A stretch of DNA of 19,268 nucleotides from an uncultured Collinsella sp. (lineage in GTDB: Bacteria; Actinomycetota; Coriobacteriia; Coriobacteriales; Coriobacteriaceae). Positions 6,650-15,167 of this stretch are shown in pieces (position 1 is the stretch's first letter; each line of letters starts with the position of its first letter). The stretch is taken from assembly GCA_902490445.1 (NCBI GenBank), contig CABUDZ010000033.1:1-19268 (forward strand), written 5' to 3'. The position numbers and the translations under genes are program-made. The notes beneath the pieces were generated by a model, which was not told the DNA's origin, searched no databases, and was given only the letters and a program-made list of their open reading frames with translations.

Positions 6650-7601
6650 CGAAGTAGGGGAGACGCGCGCCACGGACAGCACAGCGCCCGCGACCGACGC
6701 CCAGTCCGTCTACCCGCACACCATGCGCCTGCAGCGCTTTTTGGCGCGCGCGGGCGTGGCGAGCCGCCGCGGCTCGGAGGACCTGATGACTGCCGGCCGC
6801 GTGACCGTCAACGGCCAGGTCGCAACTGAGCTGGGCACCAAGGTCGACGTCGACCATGATCACATTGAGGTCGACGGCATGCCCGTCAAGCTCAACCAGG
6901 GTGCCGTGTACTTGATGCTCTACAAGCCGACCGGCTACCTCACTACCATGAGCGACCCGCAGGAGCGCCCTTGCGTGGCCGATCTGGTCCCGCGCGACCG
7001 ATTTCCGGGCCTGTTTCCGGTGGGTCGTCTGGACCGCGACACCACGGGCCTTTTGCTCTTTACCACCGACGGCGACCTGTCGCAGGATCTACTGCACCCC
7101 AGCAAGCACGTCTACAAGACCTACCAGGCACTCGTGGACGGGCAGCTGACCGACCGCGATCTTACGCCGCTGCGTCGCGGCATCGAGCTCGACGACGGTC
7201 TGTGCCAGCCGGCAATCTGCCGCGTCATCACCGCACGCGAGGCAAAGGCCGTGGCACCGCAAGGCGTAAAGCCCGGCACCACCGCCGTGGAGGTTATCAT
7301 CCGCGAGGGGCGCAAGAACCAGGTCAAGCGCATACTGAGCAAGATCCACCATCCGGTAATCCGCCTGCATCGCTGTAACTTTGCCGGCCTGGAGCTCAAG
7401 GACGTGGCCAAGGGCTCGTGGCGCGAGCTCACCGACCGCGAGGTGCAGATCCTCAAGGCCGGCGGCATCCCGCCCAAGCAGGCGAGCGCCAAGCGCAACG
7501 GCGGCAAGCCCCAAGACACGCCCACCAGCCGCACGCGTCACCACGGCAGCCACGGCTCCGCACCCAAGCGCAACACCTACCGCGAGCGCTACACAGGCTA
7601 G
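6636..7601 (+). CDS. rluB: RsuA/RluB-family rRNA pseudouridine synthase
   Basis: This 321-residue enzyme isomerises a uridine in rRNA; for RluB orthologues it is the 23S residue near 2605 (E. coli numbering). I chose ATG 6636, which has GAAGGA 5 bases upstream and overlaps the end of scpB. A frame extending back to 6567 has no such site and lies in scpB sequence. An S4 RNA-binding domain (about 30-80: MRLQRFLARAGVASRR) precedes the catalytic domain. The catalytic Asp is D133 in GRLDRDTTGLLL, and REGRKNQVKRIL is the C-terminal family motif. A 35-40 residue tail rich in Lys, Arg, Gly and His extends the protein. The scpA-scpB-rluB order is widespread in Gram-positive bacteria. Which RsuA-type subgroup it belongs to is not certain. 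Confidence 0.88.
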   Translation: MTRTNEVGETRATDSTAPATDAQSVYPHTMRLQRFLARAGVASRRGSEDLMTAGRVTVNGQVATELGTKVDVDHDHIEVDGMPVKLNQGAVYLMLYKPTGYLTTMSDPQERPCVADLVPRDRFPGLFPVGRLDRDTTGLLLFTTDGDLSQDLLHPSKHVYKTYQALVDGQLTDRDLTPLRRGIELDDGLCQPAICRVITAREAKAVAPQGVKPGTTAVEVIIREGRKNQVKRILSKIHHPVIRLHRCNFAGLELKDVAKGSWRELTDREVQILKAGGIPPKQASAKRNGGKPQDTPTSRTRHHGSHGSAPKRNTYRERYTG

Positions 7602-7667
7602 GCAACCCGCCGCGCCCCAGCGCCCGCGAACCATACCAACACGTCAACCATCGAAAGGAAGCATTGC

Positions 7668-8354
7668 ATGATCGTCGCCATCGACGGCCCCGCCGGTTCC
7701 GGCAAGTCTACCATCGCCAAGGAGATCGCCCGCCAGCTGGGCTTTAACAAGCTCGACACGGGCGCCATGTATCGCGCCGTCACCTTCGCCGCGCTCGACC
7801 GCGGCATCGACCTGGACGACGAGGCGGCCATCGATGCCCTCGCCGAACAGATCGAGATCCGCTTTACCAACGGCACCGGCGAGGACACGCGCCTGACCAT
7901 CGACGGTCAGGACGCCTCGGCTGCCATCCGCACCCCGCAGGTAGACGCCAACGTCTCCAAGGTCTCGGCCTATCCGGGCGTGCGCGCCGCCATGCTCATC
8001 CATCAGCGACGCGCCGCCGAGGACCGCGATATCGTGGCCGAGGGTCGCGACATCGGCACCGTCGTGTTCCCCAACGCACAGGTCAAGGTCTTCCTGACCG
8101 CCGACCCGCGCGAGCGCGCCCGTCGTCGCGTGCTGCAACGCCACCAAAACGACGCTCAGCCGCTCAGCACAGAGCAGCTCGAGACCGAGGTCGACGAAAC
8201 CCTCGACGCCCTCAAGCAGCGCGACAAACTCGACAGCAGCCGCGAGGTCGCACCGCTCGTGCCCGCCGAGGACGCCGTGCACGTCGACTCCACCGCCCAC
8301 ACCATCGACGAGGTAGTCTCGATAATCGAGGACCTCATCAACCAAAGGAGGTAG
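7668..8354 (+). CDS. cmk: Cytidylate kinase (CMP/dCMP kinase)
   Basis: This 228-residue enzyme transfers phosphate from ATP to CMP or dCMP. The P-loop GPAGSGKS is at residues 7-14. The family motif LDTGAMYRA follows at about 27-35, and the GRDIGTVVFP segment (about 125) is the acceptor-site region. The LTADPRERARRR motif forms the lid. The protein is of usual length for the family and has the longer CMP-binding insert of bacterial enzymes. GAAAGGAAG precedes the ATG, and the 66-base gap upstream shows no clear promoter. The acyltransferase gene follows after 3 bases. CMP recycling supplies CTP for phospholipid synthesis, which fits the neighbours. Confidence 0.96.
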   Translation: MIVAIDGPAGSGKSTIAKEIARQLGFNKLDTGAMYRAVTFAALDRGIDLDDEAAIDALAEQIEIRFTNGTGEDTRLTIDGQDASAAIRTPQVDANVSKVSAYPGVRAAMLIHQRRAAEDRDIVAEGRDIGTVVFPNAQVKVFLTADPRERARRRVLQRHQNDAQPLSTEQLETEVDETLDALKQRDKLDSSREVAPLVPAEDAVHVDSTAHTIDEVVSIIEDLINQRR

Positions 8355-8357
8355 CCC

Positions 8358-9086
8358 ATGCGCCTGTTTAAGCAGACGCCCGAGGATTATTACAACGCCC
8401 CCTACGCCGAGTTCCCGGCGCTCATCCGCGCCGTCGTCGTGGTGGTCATGGCTATTCTGTGGGTCTTCTCCAAGCTCATGTGGCGCTGGAAGGTCGAAGA
8501 CGTCGACCTGCTGTTTGAGCGCCAGGAAGGCCGCGGCAGCGTGGTCATCTGCAACCACACCTCGATGGCCGAGTTGCTGGCCGTGGAGACGGCACTGTTC
8601 TTTGGCGGCCGCCGCGTGCGCCCCATCTTTAAGTCCGAGTTCGCCAAGAGCAAGATCGTGCGCTGGGCCTTTAGCCGCGTGGGCGGTATTCCCGTCGAGC
8701 GCGGCACCGCCGACATGAAGTGCCTGCGTGCCGCTCAGCATGCGTTGCAACGCGGTGAGGATGTCTTGATCTTCCCCGAGGGCACGCGCATCCGCTCGCG
8801 CGAGATCAAGCCCGAGGTCCATGGCGGCTTTGCGCTCATCGCCCAGATGGGTAAGGCACCCGTCAACCCGCTCGCCATCTGCGGCTGGTCCGACATCACG
8901 CCCGCGGGCAAAAAGCTCATGCGTCCCAAGAAGTGCTGGATTCGTGCCGGCAAGGCCGTCTCGCTTTCGGACGCGCCGGCCGGGCTTAAGCGTACGGAGC
9001 GCCTGGCCTGGTTTGAGTCCGAGGCCATGAACCGCGTCTACGCCATGCGAGACGAGCTGTGCGCCGAGCATCCGGGCAGGTTCTAG
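8358..9086 (+). CDS. plsC: PlsC-like 1-acyl-glycerol-3-phosphate acyltransferase
   Basis: This 242-residue membrane-bound acyltransferase should convert lysophosphatidate to phosphatidate. A single hydrophobic segment at about 20-42 anchors it. Block I reads CNHTSMAELL, so the catalytic H67 is followed at +5 by Glu (E72) where the family motif HX4D normally has Asp. Block II is FKSEFAK (91-97), block III is GGIPVERG (109-116) and block IV is IFPEGTR (138-144). AAAGGAGG lies just before the ATG. It sits between cmk and ispH, and plsY and gpsA lie 4 kb downstream, so three steps of phosphatidate synthesis are encoded close together. The D-to-E change is conservative, but activity is not assured. 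Symbol use reflects family, not proven orthology. Confidence 0.88.
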   Translation: MRLFKQTPEDYYNAPYAEFPALIRAVVVVVMAILWVFSKLMWRWKVEDVDLLFERQEGRGSVVICNHTSMAELLAVETALFFGGRRVRPIFKSEFAKSKIVRWAFSRVGGIPVERGTADMKCLRAAQHALQRGEDVLIFPEGTRIRSREIKPEVHGGFALIAQMGKAPVNPLAICGWSDITPAGKKLMRPKKCWIRAGKAVSLSDAPAGLKRTERLAWFESEAMNRVYAMRDELCAEHPGRF

Positions 9087-9088
9087 CC

Positions 9089-9988
9089 ATGAGCGAGAAC
9101 GTGACGAACACTGCCGTGACCGCGTCCGACCAAGCCACCGCGCCCACCATCGAGATCGCCGCCCACGCCGGCACTTGCTACGGCGTACAGCGTGCGCTCG
9201 ATATGGCGCTGGCCGCTGCGCCGCAGGCAGGGGAGTGCACTCAGGTCCATACCTTGGGTCCGCTCATCCATAACCCTATCGTGGTGCGCGAGCTCGCTGA
9301 GGCAGGCGTTAGCCTGGCTGAGAACCTGGATAGCGCCGCAACCGGTACCGTGATCATCCGCGCCCACGGCGTGGTGCCGCAAGTGATCGATGCTGCCCGC
9401 GAGCGCGGCCTTACCGTGGTCGACGCCACCTGTCCCTACGTGAAGAAGGTCCATGTGGCGGCCGAGCGCCTGGTGCGCGAGGGCTACCGCGTGATTGTCG
9501 TGGGCGAGCCGGGTCACCCCGAGGTCGAGGGCATTCTTGGCCATGCTGGTGATGACGCACAGGTCGTGAGCTGTGCCGCTGACGCCGACGAGCTGTCGCT
9601 CAAGGGCAAGGTGGGCCTGGTTGTGCAGACCACCCAGACCGCGCAGAACCTGGCCGAAGTCGTGGCCTCCATCACCCCGCGCGTGCAGGAACTGCGCGTG
9701 ATCAACACCATTTGCGCCGCCACAAGCGAGCGTCAGCAGGCAGCCGCGTCGCTTGCCAACCGCTGTGATTGCATGGTCGTTGTGGGCGGAAAGAACTCGG
9801 GCAACACGCGTCGCCTGGCACAGATCTGCGCTGATGCCTGTGAGCACACGCATCACATCGAGGAAGCTTCCGAGCTTGAGGCCGCATGGTTTGCCGACGC
9901 GCGCCACATCGGCATCACCGCCGGAGCCTCCACCCCGCAAGAACACATCGAACGCGCCGTTGAGCGCATCAAGGAGCTTTGCCGCTAA
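9089..9988 (+). CDS. ispH: 4-hydroxy-3-methylbut-2-enyl diphosphate reductase
   Basis: This 299-residue Fe-S enzyme catalyses the last step of the MEP isoprenoid pathway, giving IPP and DMAPP. I chose ATG 9089, two bases after the plsC stop; the frame opens at 9059 but that part lies in plsC. The three cluster cysteines are C30 (GTCYGV), C115 (DATCPYV) and C209 (NTICAATSERQ). Other conserved parts are HTLGPLIHN (54-62), RAHG (91-94), EPGHPEVEG with H143 and E145, GGKNSGNTRRL (233-243) and ITAGASTPQ near the end. There is no S1-domain fusion, unlike many Clostridia. The upstream ribosome site is weak, so coupling to plsC translation is likely. Confidence 0.96.
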   Translation: MSENVTNTAVTASDQATAPTIEIAAHAGTCYGVQRALDMALAAAPQAGECTQVHTLGPLIHNPIVVRELAEAGVSLAENLDSAATGTVIIRAHGVVPQVIDAARERGLTVVDATCPYVKKVHVAAERLVREGYRVIVVGEPGHPEVEGILGHAGDDAQVVSCAADADELSLKGKVGLVVQTTQTAQNLAEVVASITPRVQELRVINTICAATSERQQAAASLANRCDCMVVVGGKNSGNTRRLAQICADACEHTHHIEEASELEAAWFADARHIGITAGASTPQEHIERAVERIKELCR

Positions 9989-9990
9989 CC

Positions 9991-11433
9991 ATGGACCAGA
10001 CCGTACCCGCATACGCCGCCGAGGTGGCCGATTACGGGCGCAGCCGCGACCCCGAGCCGGGTGAGGGCGCGCTCGTCAAGAACGTGCGTCCCGAATCGCC
10101 CGCGTGGGATGTGGGTATCGAGCCGGGCATGCGCGTGCTCACGGTCAACGGTGAGCAGCTTACCGACATGATCGTGTGGCTCTGGGAGGCCGACGATGAT
10201 ACCGTCGAGCTCGAGGTATTCGATCCGCGCGACGGCACCGTCACCCCCGTCGAGCTCGACCGCTTTCCCGGCGAGGATTGGGGTTTGGAGTTCGATGGCC
10301 CCATCTTCGACGGCATGCGTACCTGCGTCAACGCCTGCGTGTTCTGCTTTATGACCATGCTCCCCAAGGGCGGCCGCTCCACGCTCTATATTCGCGACGA
10401 CGACTATCGCCTAAGCTTTTTGCAAGGCAACTTTGTCACGCTTACGAACCTCACCGACGAGGACGTGCAAAACGTCATCCAGCGCAACATGAGTCCCATG
10501 AACGTGTCGGTCCACGCTGTGAGCCCCGACGTCCGCCGTCGTATGATGGGCCGTAACGCTCAGCGAGGCATGGACGTACTCGAGACCATCATGGCCGCCG
10601 GCATCGAGATTCACGCGCAGATCGTGTTGTGCCCCGGCATGAACGACGGCGAGGAGCTGGAAAAGACCCTGCGCTTTTGCGAGGAGCACGAGCAAATCAC
10701 AAGCCTGGGCATTGTGCCGCTCGGTTTTACCAAGCATCAGAACCGTTTTAGCTGGTCCTACAGCGACAAGCCCGAGCTAGCGCGCGAGACCATTGCCATG
10801 ATCCGTCCCTACCAGGACCGCGCCTATGAGCGCTTTGGCCGCCACACCTTCCAGATGAGCGATGAGTTCTATCTGGACGCCGGCATCGATCCTCCCGAGG
10901 CAGACTTTTACGACGGTTACCCGCAGTACTACGACGGCATCGGCATGATCCGCTCGTATCTGGACGAGACCGACGACGTGCTGGCTACCGATGCCGAGCG
11001 ACTGGCCCGCGTCCGCGAGGCCATCGCCGCCCGCAGCCAGCACCTGCTGTGCCTCTCCGGCGCCAGCGCGCGCGACACCGTGGCGCGCTTTGTGGAGTCG
11101 CCGCATGGTCTCGGCGGCACTGTTACGGCCATCAAGAACCGCTACTTCGGCGGCAACGTGGACGTGACCGGCCTCATCGTCGCGTGTGACATTCTGGAGC
11201 AGCTGCCCCAAGACCTGTCGGGGGTTATGCTCTTTGTGCCTAAGCTCATGTTCAACGCTGACGGCATGACGCTTGACGAGTATCATCGTGACGATTTACT
11301 CGCAAGCCTTACCAGTCGCGGCGCCGAGGTTCATGTGGTGTCGACCATGCCGCATGAGCTGCTCGATACCCTGGAGCATATCCTTGGCATTGTGCCCGCA
11401 GACTCTACTAATTCCGCTGACCCTATCCATTAA
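9991..11433 (+). CDS. DUF512 family protein: PDZ-like domain plus radical-SAM-like cysteine motif
   Basis: This 480-residue protein is of unknown function. I chose ATG 9991, with AAGGAG 14 bases upstream; a TTG at 9979 is the alternative. A PDZ-like segment covers about 26-75 (ESPAWDVGIEPGMRVLTVNG). The motif CVNACVFC (C112, C116, C119) has the CX3CX2C spacing that binds a [4Fe-4S] cluster in radical-SAM enzymes. A TIM-barrel-like region with IHAQIVLCPGMNDGEEL (around 208-224) follows, then the DUF512 domain (about 270-470) with FQMSDEFYLDAG and LCLSGASA. DUF512 genes are often found beside der, as here, so a role in ribosome or envelope biogenesis has been a reasonable guess. No substrate is known to me. 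Confidence 0.88.
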   Translation: MDQTVPAYAAEVADYGRSRDPEPGEGALVKNVRPESPAWDVGIEPGMRVLTVNGEQLTDMIVWLWEADDDTVELEVFDPRDGTVTPVELDRFPGEDWGLEFDGPIFDGMRTCVNACVFCFMTMLPKGGRSTLYIRDDDYRLSFLQGNFVTLTNLTDEDVQNVIQRNMSPMNVSVHAVSPDVRRRMMGRNAQRGMDVLETIMAAGIEIHAQIVLCPGMNDGEELEKTLRFCEEHEQITSLGIVPLGFTKHQNRFSWSYSDKPELARETIAMIRPYQDRAYERFGRHTFQMSDEFYLDAGIDPPEADFYDGYPQYYDGIGMIRSYLDETDDVLATDAERLARVREAIAARSQHLLCLSGASARDTVARFVESPHGLGGTVTAIKNRYFGGNVDVTGLIVACDILEQLPQDLSGVMLFVPKLMFNADGMTLDEYHRDDLLASLTSRGAEVHVVSTMPHELLDTLEHILGIVPADSTNSADPIH

Positions 11434-11443
11434 AGGAGAGCAG

Positions 11444-12778
11444 ATGAAACCAATCGTCGCCGTCGTCGGACGCCACAACGTGGGCAAGTCCACGCTCGTT
11501 AACCGCCTGGCCCAAACCTCGGACGCCATCGTCCATGAGTCCCGCGGCGTCACGCGCGATCGCTCATACCACACGGCCGATTGGAACGGCCGCGAGTTCA
11601 CCATTGTCGACACGGGCGGTATCGAGCCGCTCAAGAGCGACGACGTCTTTGCCACATCCATCCGCGACCAGGCCCTCGCCGCCGCCGAGGAAGCCGCCGT
11701 CATCCTGTTTGTGGTCGACGGCCGTACCGGCGTCACCGAAGAGGACGAGTCGGTCGCCCGCATGCTCAAGCGCTACGACAAGCCGGTCTTTCTACTGGTG
11801 AACAAGCTCGACAACCCCGATCGCGAAAACGACAGCATCTGGGAGTTCTATTCGCTCGGCGTCGGTGAGCCCACGCCCCTCTCGGCCCTGCATGGCCACG
11901 GCACGGGCGACCTGCTCGACGATATCGTGGCCCTGCTTCCGGAGGAAGAGGACGAGGTCGCCGATGAGTTCCCCGACGCCCTGAACGTCGCCATCATCGG
12001 CCGCCCCAATGCCGGCAAGTCGTCGCTGTTCAACCGCATCCTGGGTGCCGACCGCTCCATCGTGTCTAACATCGCCGGCACCACGCGCGATGCCATCGAT
12101 ACCGTCGTCGAGCGCGACGGCAAGCACTACCGCATGGTCGACACCGCGGGTATTCGCAAGAAAAGCACCGTGTACGAGAACATCGAGTACTACTCCATGG
12201 TCCGCGGCCTGCGCGCCATCGACCGGGCCGACGTGGCGCTGCTCGTCGTCGACGCCTCCGTGGGCGTCACCGAGCAGGATCAGAAGGTCATGGGCTTGGC
12301 CATCGAGCGCGGCTGTGCCATCGTGGTGCTGCTCAACAAGTGGGACCTGCTCGACGACGACCGCAAGCGCGAGGCCTGCATGGAGACCGTCGACCGCCGT
12401 CTGGGCGTTATGGCTCCCTGGGCCCAGTACCTGCGCATCTCTGCCCTGACCGGCCGCAGCGTCGAGAAGATCTGGGCGATGGTCGACGCCGCCGAGAAGA
12501 CGCGCTCGCAAAAGATCACCACCTCGCGCCTCAACACCTTCCTCACCGACCTGCGCGAGTTCGGCCACACCGTGGTGGACGGCAAGCGCCGCCTGCGCAT
12601 GCACTACGTGACTCAGACGGGCATCAACCCGCCGACGTTCACGTTCTTCGTCAACCACAGCGACCTGGTCAACGACACCTACCAGCGCTACGTGGAGAAC
12701 CGCATGCGCTCGACCTTCGATTTTTCCGGCACGCCCATTCGACTCTTCTTTAGGAAGAAGGAGCAAAAGGATGCATAA
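11444..12778 (+). CDS. der: Ribosome biogenesis GTPase Der (EngA)
   Basis: This 444-residue essential GTPase helps mature the 50S subunit. ATG 11444 follows AAAGGAG with normal spacing; the longer frame back to 11273 overlaps the previous gene. G domain 1 has G1 GRHNVGKS (9-16), G3 DTGG (56-59) and G4 NKLD (120-123). G domain 2 has GRPNAGKS (186-193), DTAG (233-236) and NKWD (298-301). An acidic linker rich in Glu and Asp (about 166-176) joins them. A KH-like domain covers about 355-444 and ends in RLFFRKKEQK. The Pro usual in the first G1 motif (GRPNVGKS) is His here. The 3' end overlaps plsY by 8 bases. Confidence 0.97.
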   Translation: MKPIVAVVGRHNVGKSTLVNRLAQTSDAIVHESRGVTRDRSYHTADWNGREFTIVDTGGIEPLKSDDVFATSIRDQALAAAEEAAVILFVVDGRTGVTEEDESVARMLKRYDKPVFLLVNKLDNPDRENDSIWEFYSLGVGEPTPLSALHGHGTGDLLDDIVALLPEEEDEVADEFPDALNVAIIGRPNAGKSSLFNRILGADRSIVSNIAGTTRDAIDTVVERDGKHYRMVDTAGIRKKSTVYENIEYYSMVRGLRAIDRADVALLVVDASVGVTEQDQKVMGLAIERGCAIVVLLNKWDLLDDDRKREACMETVDRRLGVMAPWAQYLRISALTGRSVEKIWAMVDAAEKTRSQKITTSRLNTFLTDLREFGHTVVDGKRRLRMHYVTQTGINPPTFTFFVNHSDLVNDTYQRYVENRMRSTFDFSGTPIRLFFRKKEQKDA

Positions 12779-13454
12779 TCCGATCCTGCTGACCGCCATC
12801 TGCGCCGTGGTCTCGTTCTTTATCGGAGCGATTCCTTTTGGCCTGATCCTAGGCCGCGTTTTCAACCACACGGACATTCGCAAGGCGGGCTCCGGCAACA
12901 TCGGCACCACCAACGCACTGCGCGTTGCCGGCCCCAAGGTGGCCGCGCTCACGCTGCTGCTCGACTGCCTTAAGGGCGCCATCTGCGTCCTTATCGCCCG
13001 TCCACTCATCGCGAGCGTGGGCTATGGCTTCCCCGTAAGCATCATGGCGCCCGGAGCCCCCGGCGACTGGATGCTCGGTGTCATTTGCCTGGCAGCCGTG
13101 TGGGGCCATATCTTCTCGCCCTATCTCAACTTCCACGGCGGCAAGGGTATCGCCGTTGGTCTGGGCGTGATCCTTGCCTGGTACTGGCCCATTGGCCTGT
13201 CGCTGCTGGGCATGTTTATCGTAGCCGTCGCCATCACCAAGTATGTGTCGGTGGGTTCGCTTGCCGCAGCCATCGGACTTCCTATCGCTGCTTGCGCGGT
13301 CTTTCCGTACAGCAGCCTGGGCCTCAAGTTCTGCATGGCGATGATCGGCATCACCGTGGTGTGGGCCCATCGCGCGAATATCCAAAAGCTCATGACGGGT
13401 AAGGAGTCCAAGCTCTCGTTTACCAAGCGCGTCACCGAGCCCGACGATAAGTAG
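12771..13454 (+). CDS. plsY: Glycerol-3-phosphate acyltransferase PlsY
   Basis: This 227-residue integral membrane enzyme transfers an acyl group from acyl-phosphate to glycerol-3-phosphate. Family motifs are SGNIGTTNALRVAGPK (about 41-56), NFHGGKGIAVGLG (about 123-135) and AHRANIQKLMTGKES (about 203-217). About five membrane segments can be drawn. It is slightly longer than typical because of an insert before the second motif (FPVSIMAPGAPGDW). It overlaps der by 8 bases and has a ribosome site (AAGGAG) inside the der coding end. gpsA, which makes its substrate, follows after 9 bases. A PlsX gene, needed for acyl-phosphate supply, is not in the window. Confidence 0.96.
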   Translation: MHNPILLTAICAVVSFFIGAIPFGLILGRVFNHTDIRKAGSGNIGTTNALRVAGPKVAALTLLLDCLKGAICVLIARPLIASVGYGFPVSIMAPGAPGDWMLGVICLAAVWGHIFSPYLNFHGGKGIAVGLGVILAWYWPIGLSLLGMFIVAVAITKYVSVGSLAAAIGLPIAACAVFPYSSLGLKFCMAMIGITVVWAHRANIQKLMTGKESKLSFTKRVTEPDDK

Positions 13455-13463
13455 GAGAGAGTC

Positions 13464-14471
13464 ATGAATGTTGCGCTGATTGGCTCCGGCTCCTGGGGAA
13501 CCGCCGTCGCCGGTCTTGCCGCCGCGCGAGCCGAGCGCGTGACCATGTGGGCCCACAGCGAGCAGACGGCCGCCGGCATCAATGCCGAGCACCGCAATCC
13601 CCGGTATCTGGTGGACTACGAGCTGCCCGGCAACGTTGTCGCCACGACGGACCTGTCGCAGGCGCTCGACGGCGCCGACGCCATTATCTTTGCCGTGCCC
13701 TCCACGCACCTGCGCAGTGTATGCCATCAGGCGGCACCCTTCATCGCCGCCGACGCCCCGGTGCTCTGCCTCACCAAGGGCATTGAGCCCGAGTCCGGCC
13801 TGCTCATGAGCGAGGTCATTGCCAGCGAGATCGGCAACGAGGCACGCGTGGCGGCGCTCTCGGGCCCCAACCATGCCGAGGAGATCTGCCGCGGCGGGCT
13901 TTCTGCCGCCGTCATCGCCAGCAAAGACTCGCAGGTAGGGGAGACCTTTAAGGACCTGCTCTTATCCACGGCCTTCCGCATCTACCTGTCGCAAGACATG
14001 ACCGGCGTCGAGGTATGCGGCGCTATGAAAAACGTCATCGCCATCGTGTGCGGCATCTCCGCCGGCTCGGGCGCGGGCGACAACACGCTCGCCCTCATCA
14101 TGACGCGCGGCTTAGCCGAGATAAGCCGTCTGGTACACGCCCGCGGCGGCCAGGCCATGACCTGCATGGGTCTTGCCGGCATGGGTGACCTCATTGCCAC
14201 CTGCACCTCCGAGCATTCGCGCAACCGCAGCTTTGGCTACGAGTTTGCCCACGGTGTTTCGCTCGACGAGTACCAGACGCGCACGCATATGGTGGTCGAG
14301 GGTGCCGTCGCCGCCCGCAGCGTGAGCGAGCTCGCCCGTTCACTTGGCGTAGACATTCCGCTCACCTTTGCCGTGGAGCAAACGCTCTATAACGGTGTTA
14401 CTTTGGATAGGGCGCTCGAGATCCTTACCGAACGCGTCCCCTCTCAAGAGTTCTACGGACTTACCGACTAG
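13464..14471 (+). CDS. gpsA: NAD(P)-dependent glycerol-3-phosphate dehydrogenase
   Basis: This 335-residue cytosolic enzyme reduces dihydroxyacetone phosphate to glycerol-3-phosphate for phospholipid synthesis. The Rossmann dinucleotide site is GSGSWGTAVA at residues 7-16. Further family parts are LTKGIEPESG, the active-site segment ALSGPNHAEEI, and CGAMKNVIAIVCGISAG, whose Lys is catalytic. The substrate-binding segment GLAGMGDLIATCTSEHSRNR comes later. Length is normal for the family. TAGGAGAG before the ATG is the ribosome site. Directly following plsY, it forms a substrate-supply pair with it. Confidence 0.97.
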   Translation: MNVALIGSGSWGTAVAGLAAARAERVTMWAHSEQTAAGINAEHRNPRYLVDYELPGNVVATTDLSQALDGADAIIFAVPSTHLRSVCHQAAPFIAADAPVLCLTKGIEPESGLLMSEVIASEIGNEARVAALSGPNHAEEICRGGLSAAVIASKDSQVGETFKDLLLSTAFRIYLSQDMTGVEVCGAMKNVIAIVCGISAGSGAGDNTLALIMTRGLAEISRLVHARGGQAMTCMGLAGMGDLIATCTSEHSRNRSFGYEFAHGVSLDEYQTRTHMVVEGAVAARSVSELARSLGVDIPLTFAVEQTLYNGVTLDRALEILTERVPSQEFYGLTD

Positions 14472-14489
14472 CGCAGAAAGGCAACAACC

Positions 14490-15161
14490 ATGGGTTCCAT
14501 TAAAATCGCTCCGTCCGTCCTTTCGGCCGACATGGCCAACCTCAAGGGCGAGCTCGACAAGATCGCCGGCGCCGACTACGTGCACTTCGACGTGATGGAC
14601 GGTCACTTTACCGGCAACCTCACCTTTGGCGTTGACATCCTCAAGGCCGTCAAACGCTCCACCAACGTGCCGGTCGACGCGCACCTCATGGTGTCGAACC
14701 CCGACGAGACGGTCGATTGGTATGCTGACGCCGGCGCCGACATGATCACCGTGCACTACGAGGCTTCCACGCACCTGCACCGCACGCTCACGCACCTGCA
14801 GCAGCGCGGCGTCAAGGCCGGCGTGGTGCTCAACCCCGCTACCCCCGTGTGCGTACTCGAGAGCATCATCGACGTTGTCGACATGGTGTTGCTCATGAGC
14901 GTGAACCCCGGCTTTGGCGGCCAGAGCTTTATCCCGGGCACTCTGCATAAGCTCCATGAGCTCAAGGCCATGTGCGAGCGCCACGGCGTGTCGCCCATGA
15001 TCGAGGTCGACGGCGGCATTTCCTCCAAAAACATTGCCGAGGTCGTCAAGGCCGGTGCCAACGTGCTCGTTGCCGGCTCCGCCGTATTTAAGTCCGAAGA
15101 TCCCGCTGCCGAGGTTGCGCTGCTGCAGAAGCTGGGCAACGAGGCTGCACAGGAGGCATAA
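14490..15161 (+). CDS. rpe: Ribulose-phosphate 3-epimerase
   Basis: This 223-residue TIM-barrel enzyme interconverts ribulose-5-phosphate and xylulose-5-phosphate in the pentose phosphate pathway. Conserved parts are PSVLSADMANL (8-18), VHFDVMDGHF with a metal-binding His and the catalytic Asp (about 31-40), DAHLMV, MSVNPGFGGQSFIP and IEVDGGIS with the second catalytic Asp. The usual VPN after DGHF is TGN here, a mild change. AGAAAGG precedes the ATG. The cysteine desulfurase gene begins 6 bases after the stop, and its ribosome site lies in the end of rpe. Confidence 0.96.
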   Translation: MGSIKIAPSVLSADMANLKGELDKIAGADYVHFDVMDGHFTGNLTFGVDILKAVKRSTNVPVDAHLMVSNPDETVDWYADAGADMITVHYEASTHLHRTLTHLQQRGVKAGVVLNPATPVCVLESIIDVVDMVLLMSVNPGFGGQSFIPGTLHKLHELKAMCERHGVSPMIEVDGGISSKNIAEVVKAGANVLVAGSAVFKSEDPAAEVALLQKLGNEAAQEA

Positions 15162-15167
15162 ATCCTT

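Noticed and set aside
7644..9071. 475-residue - strand frame opposite cmk and plsC
   Set aside because: It spans two clear genes on the other strand, is His/Asp/Gly/Leu-rich, and shows no recognisable domain.
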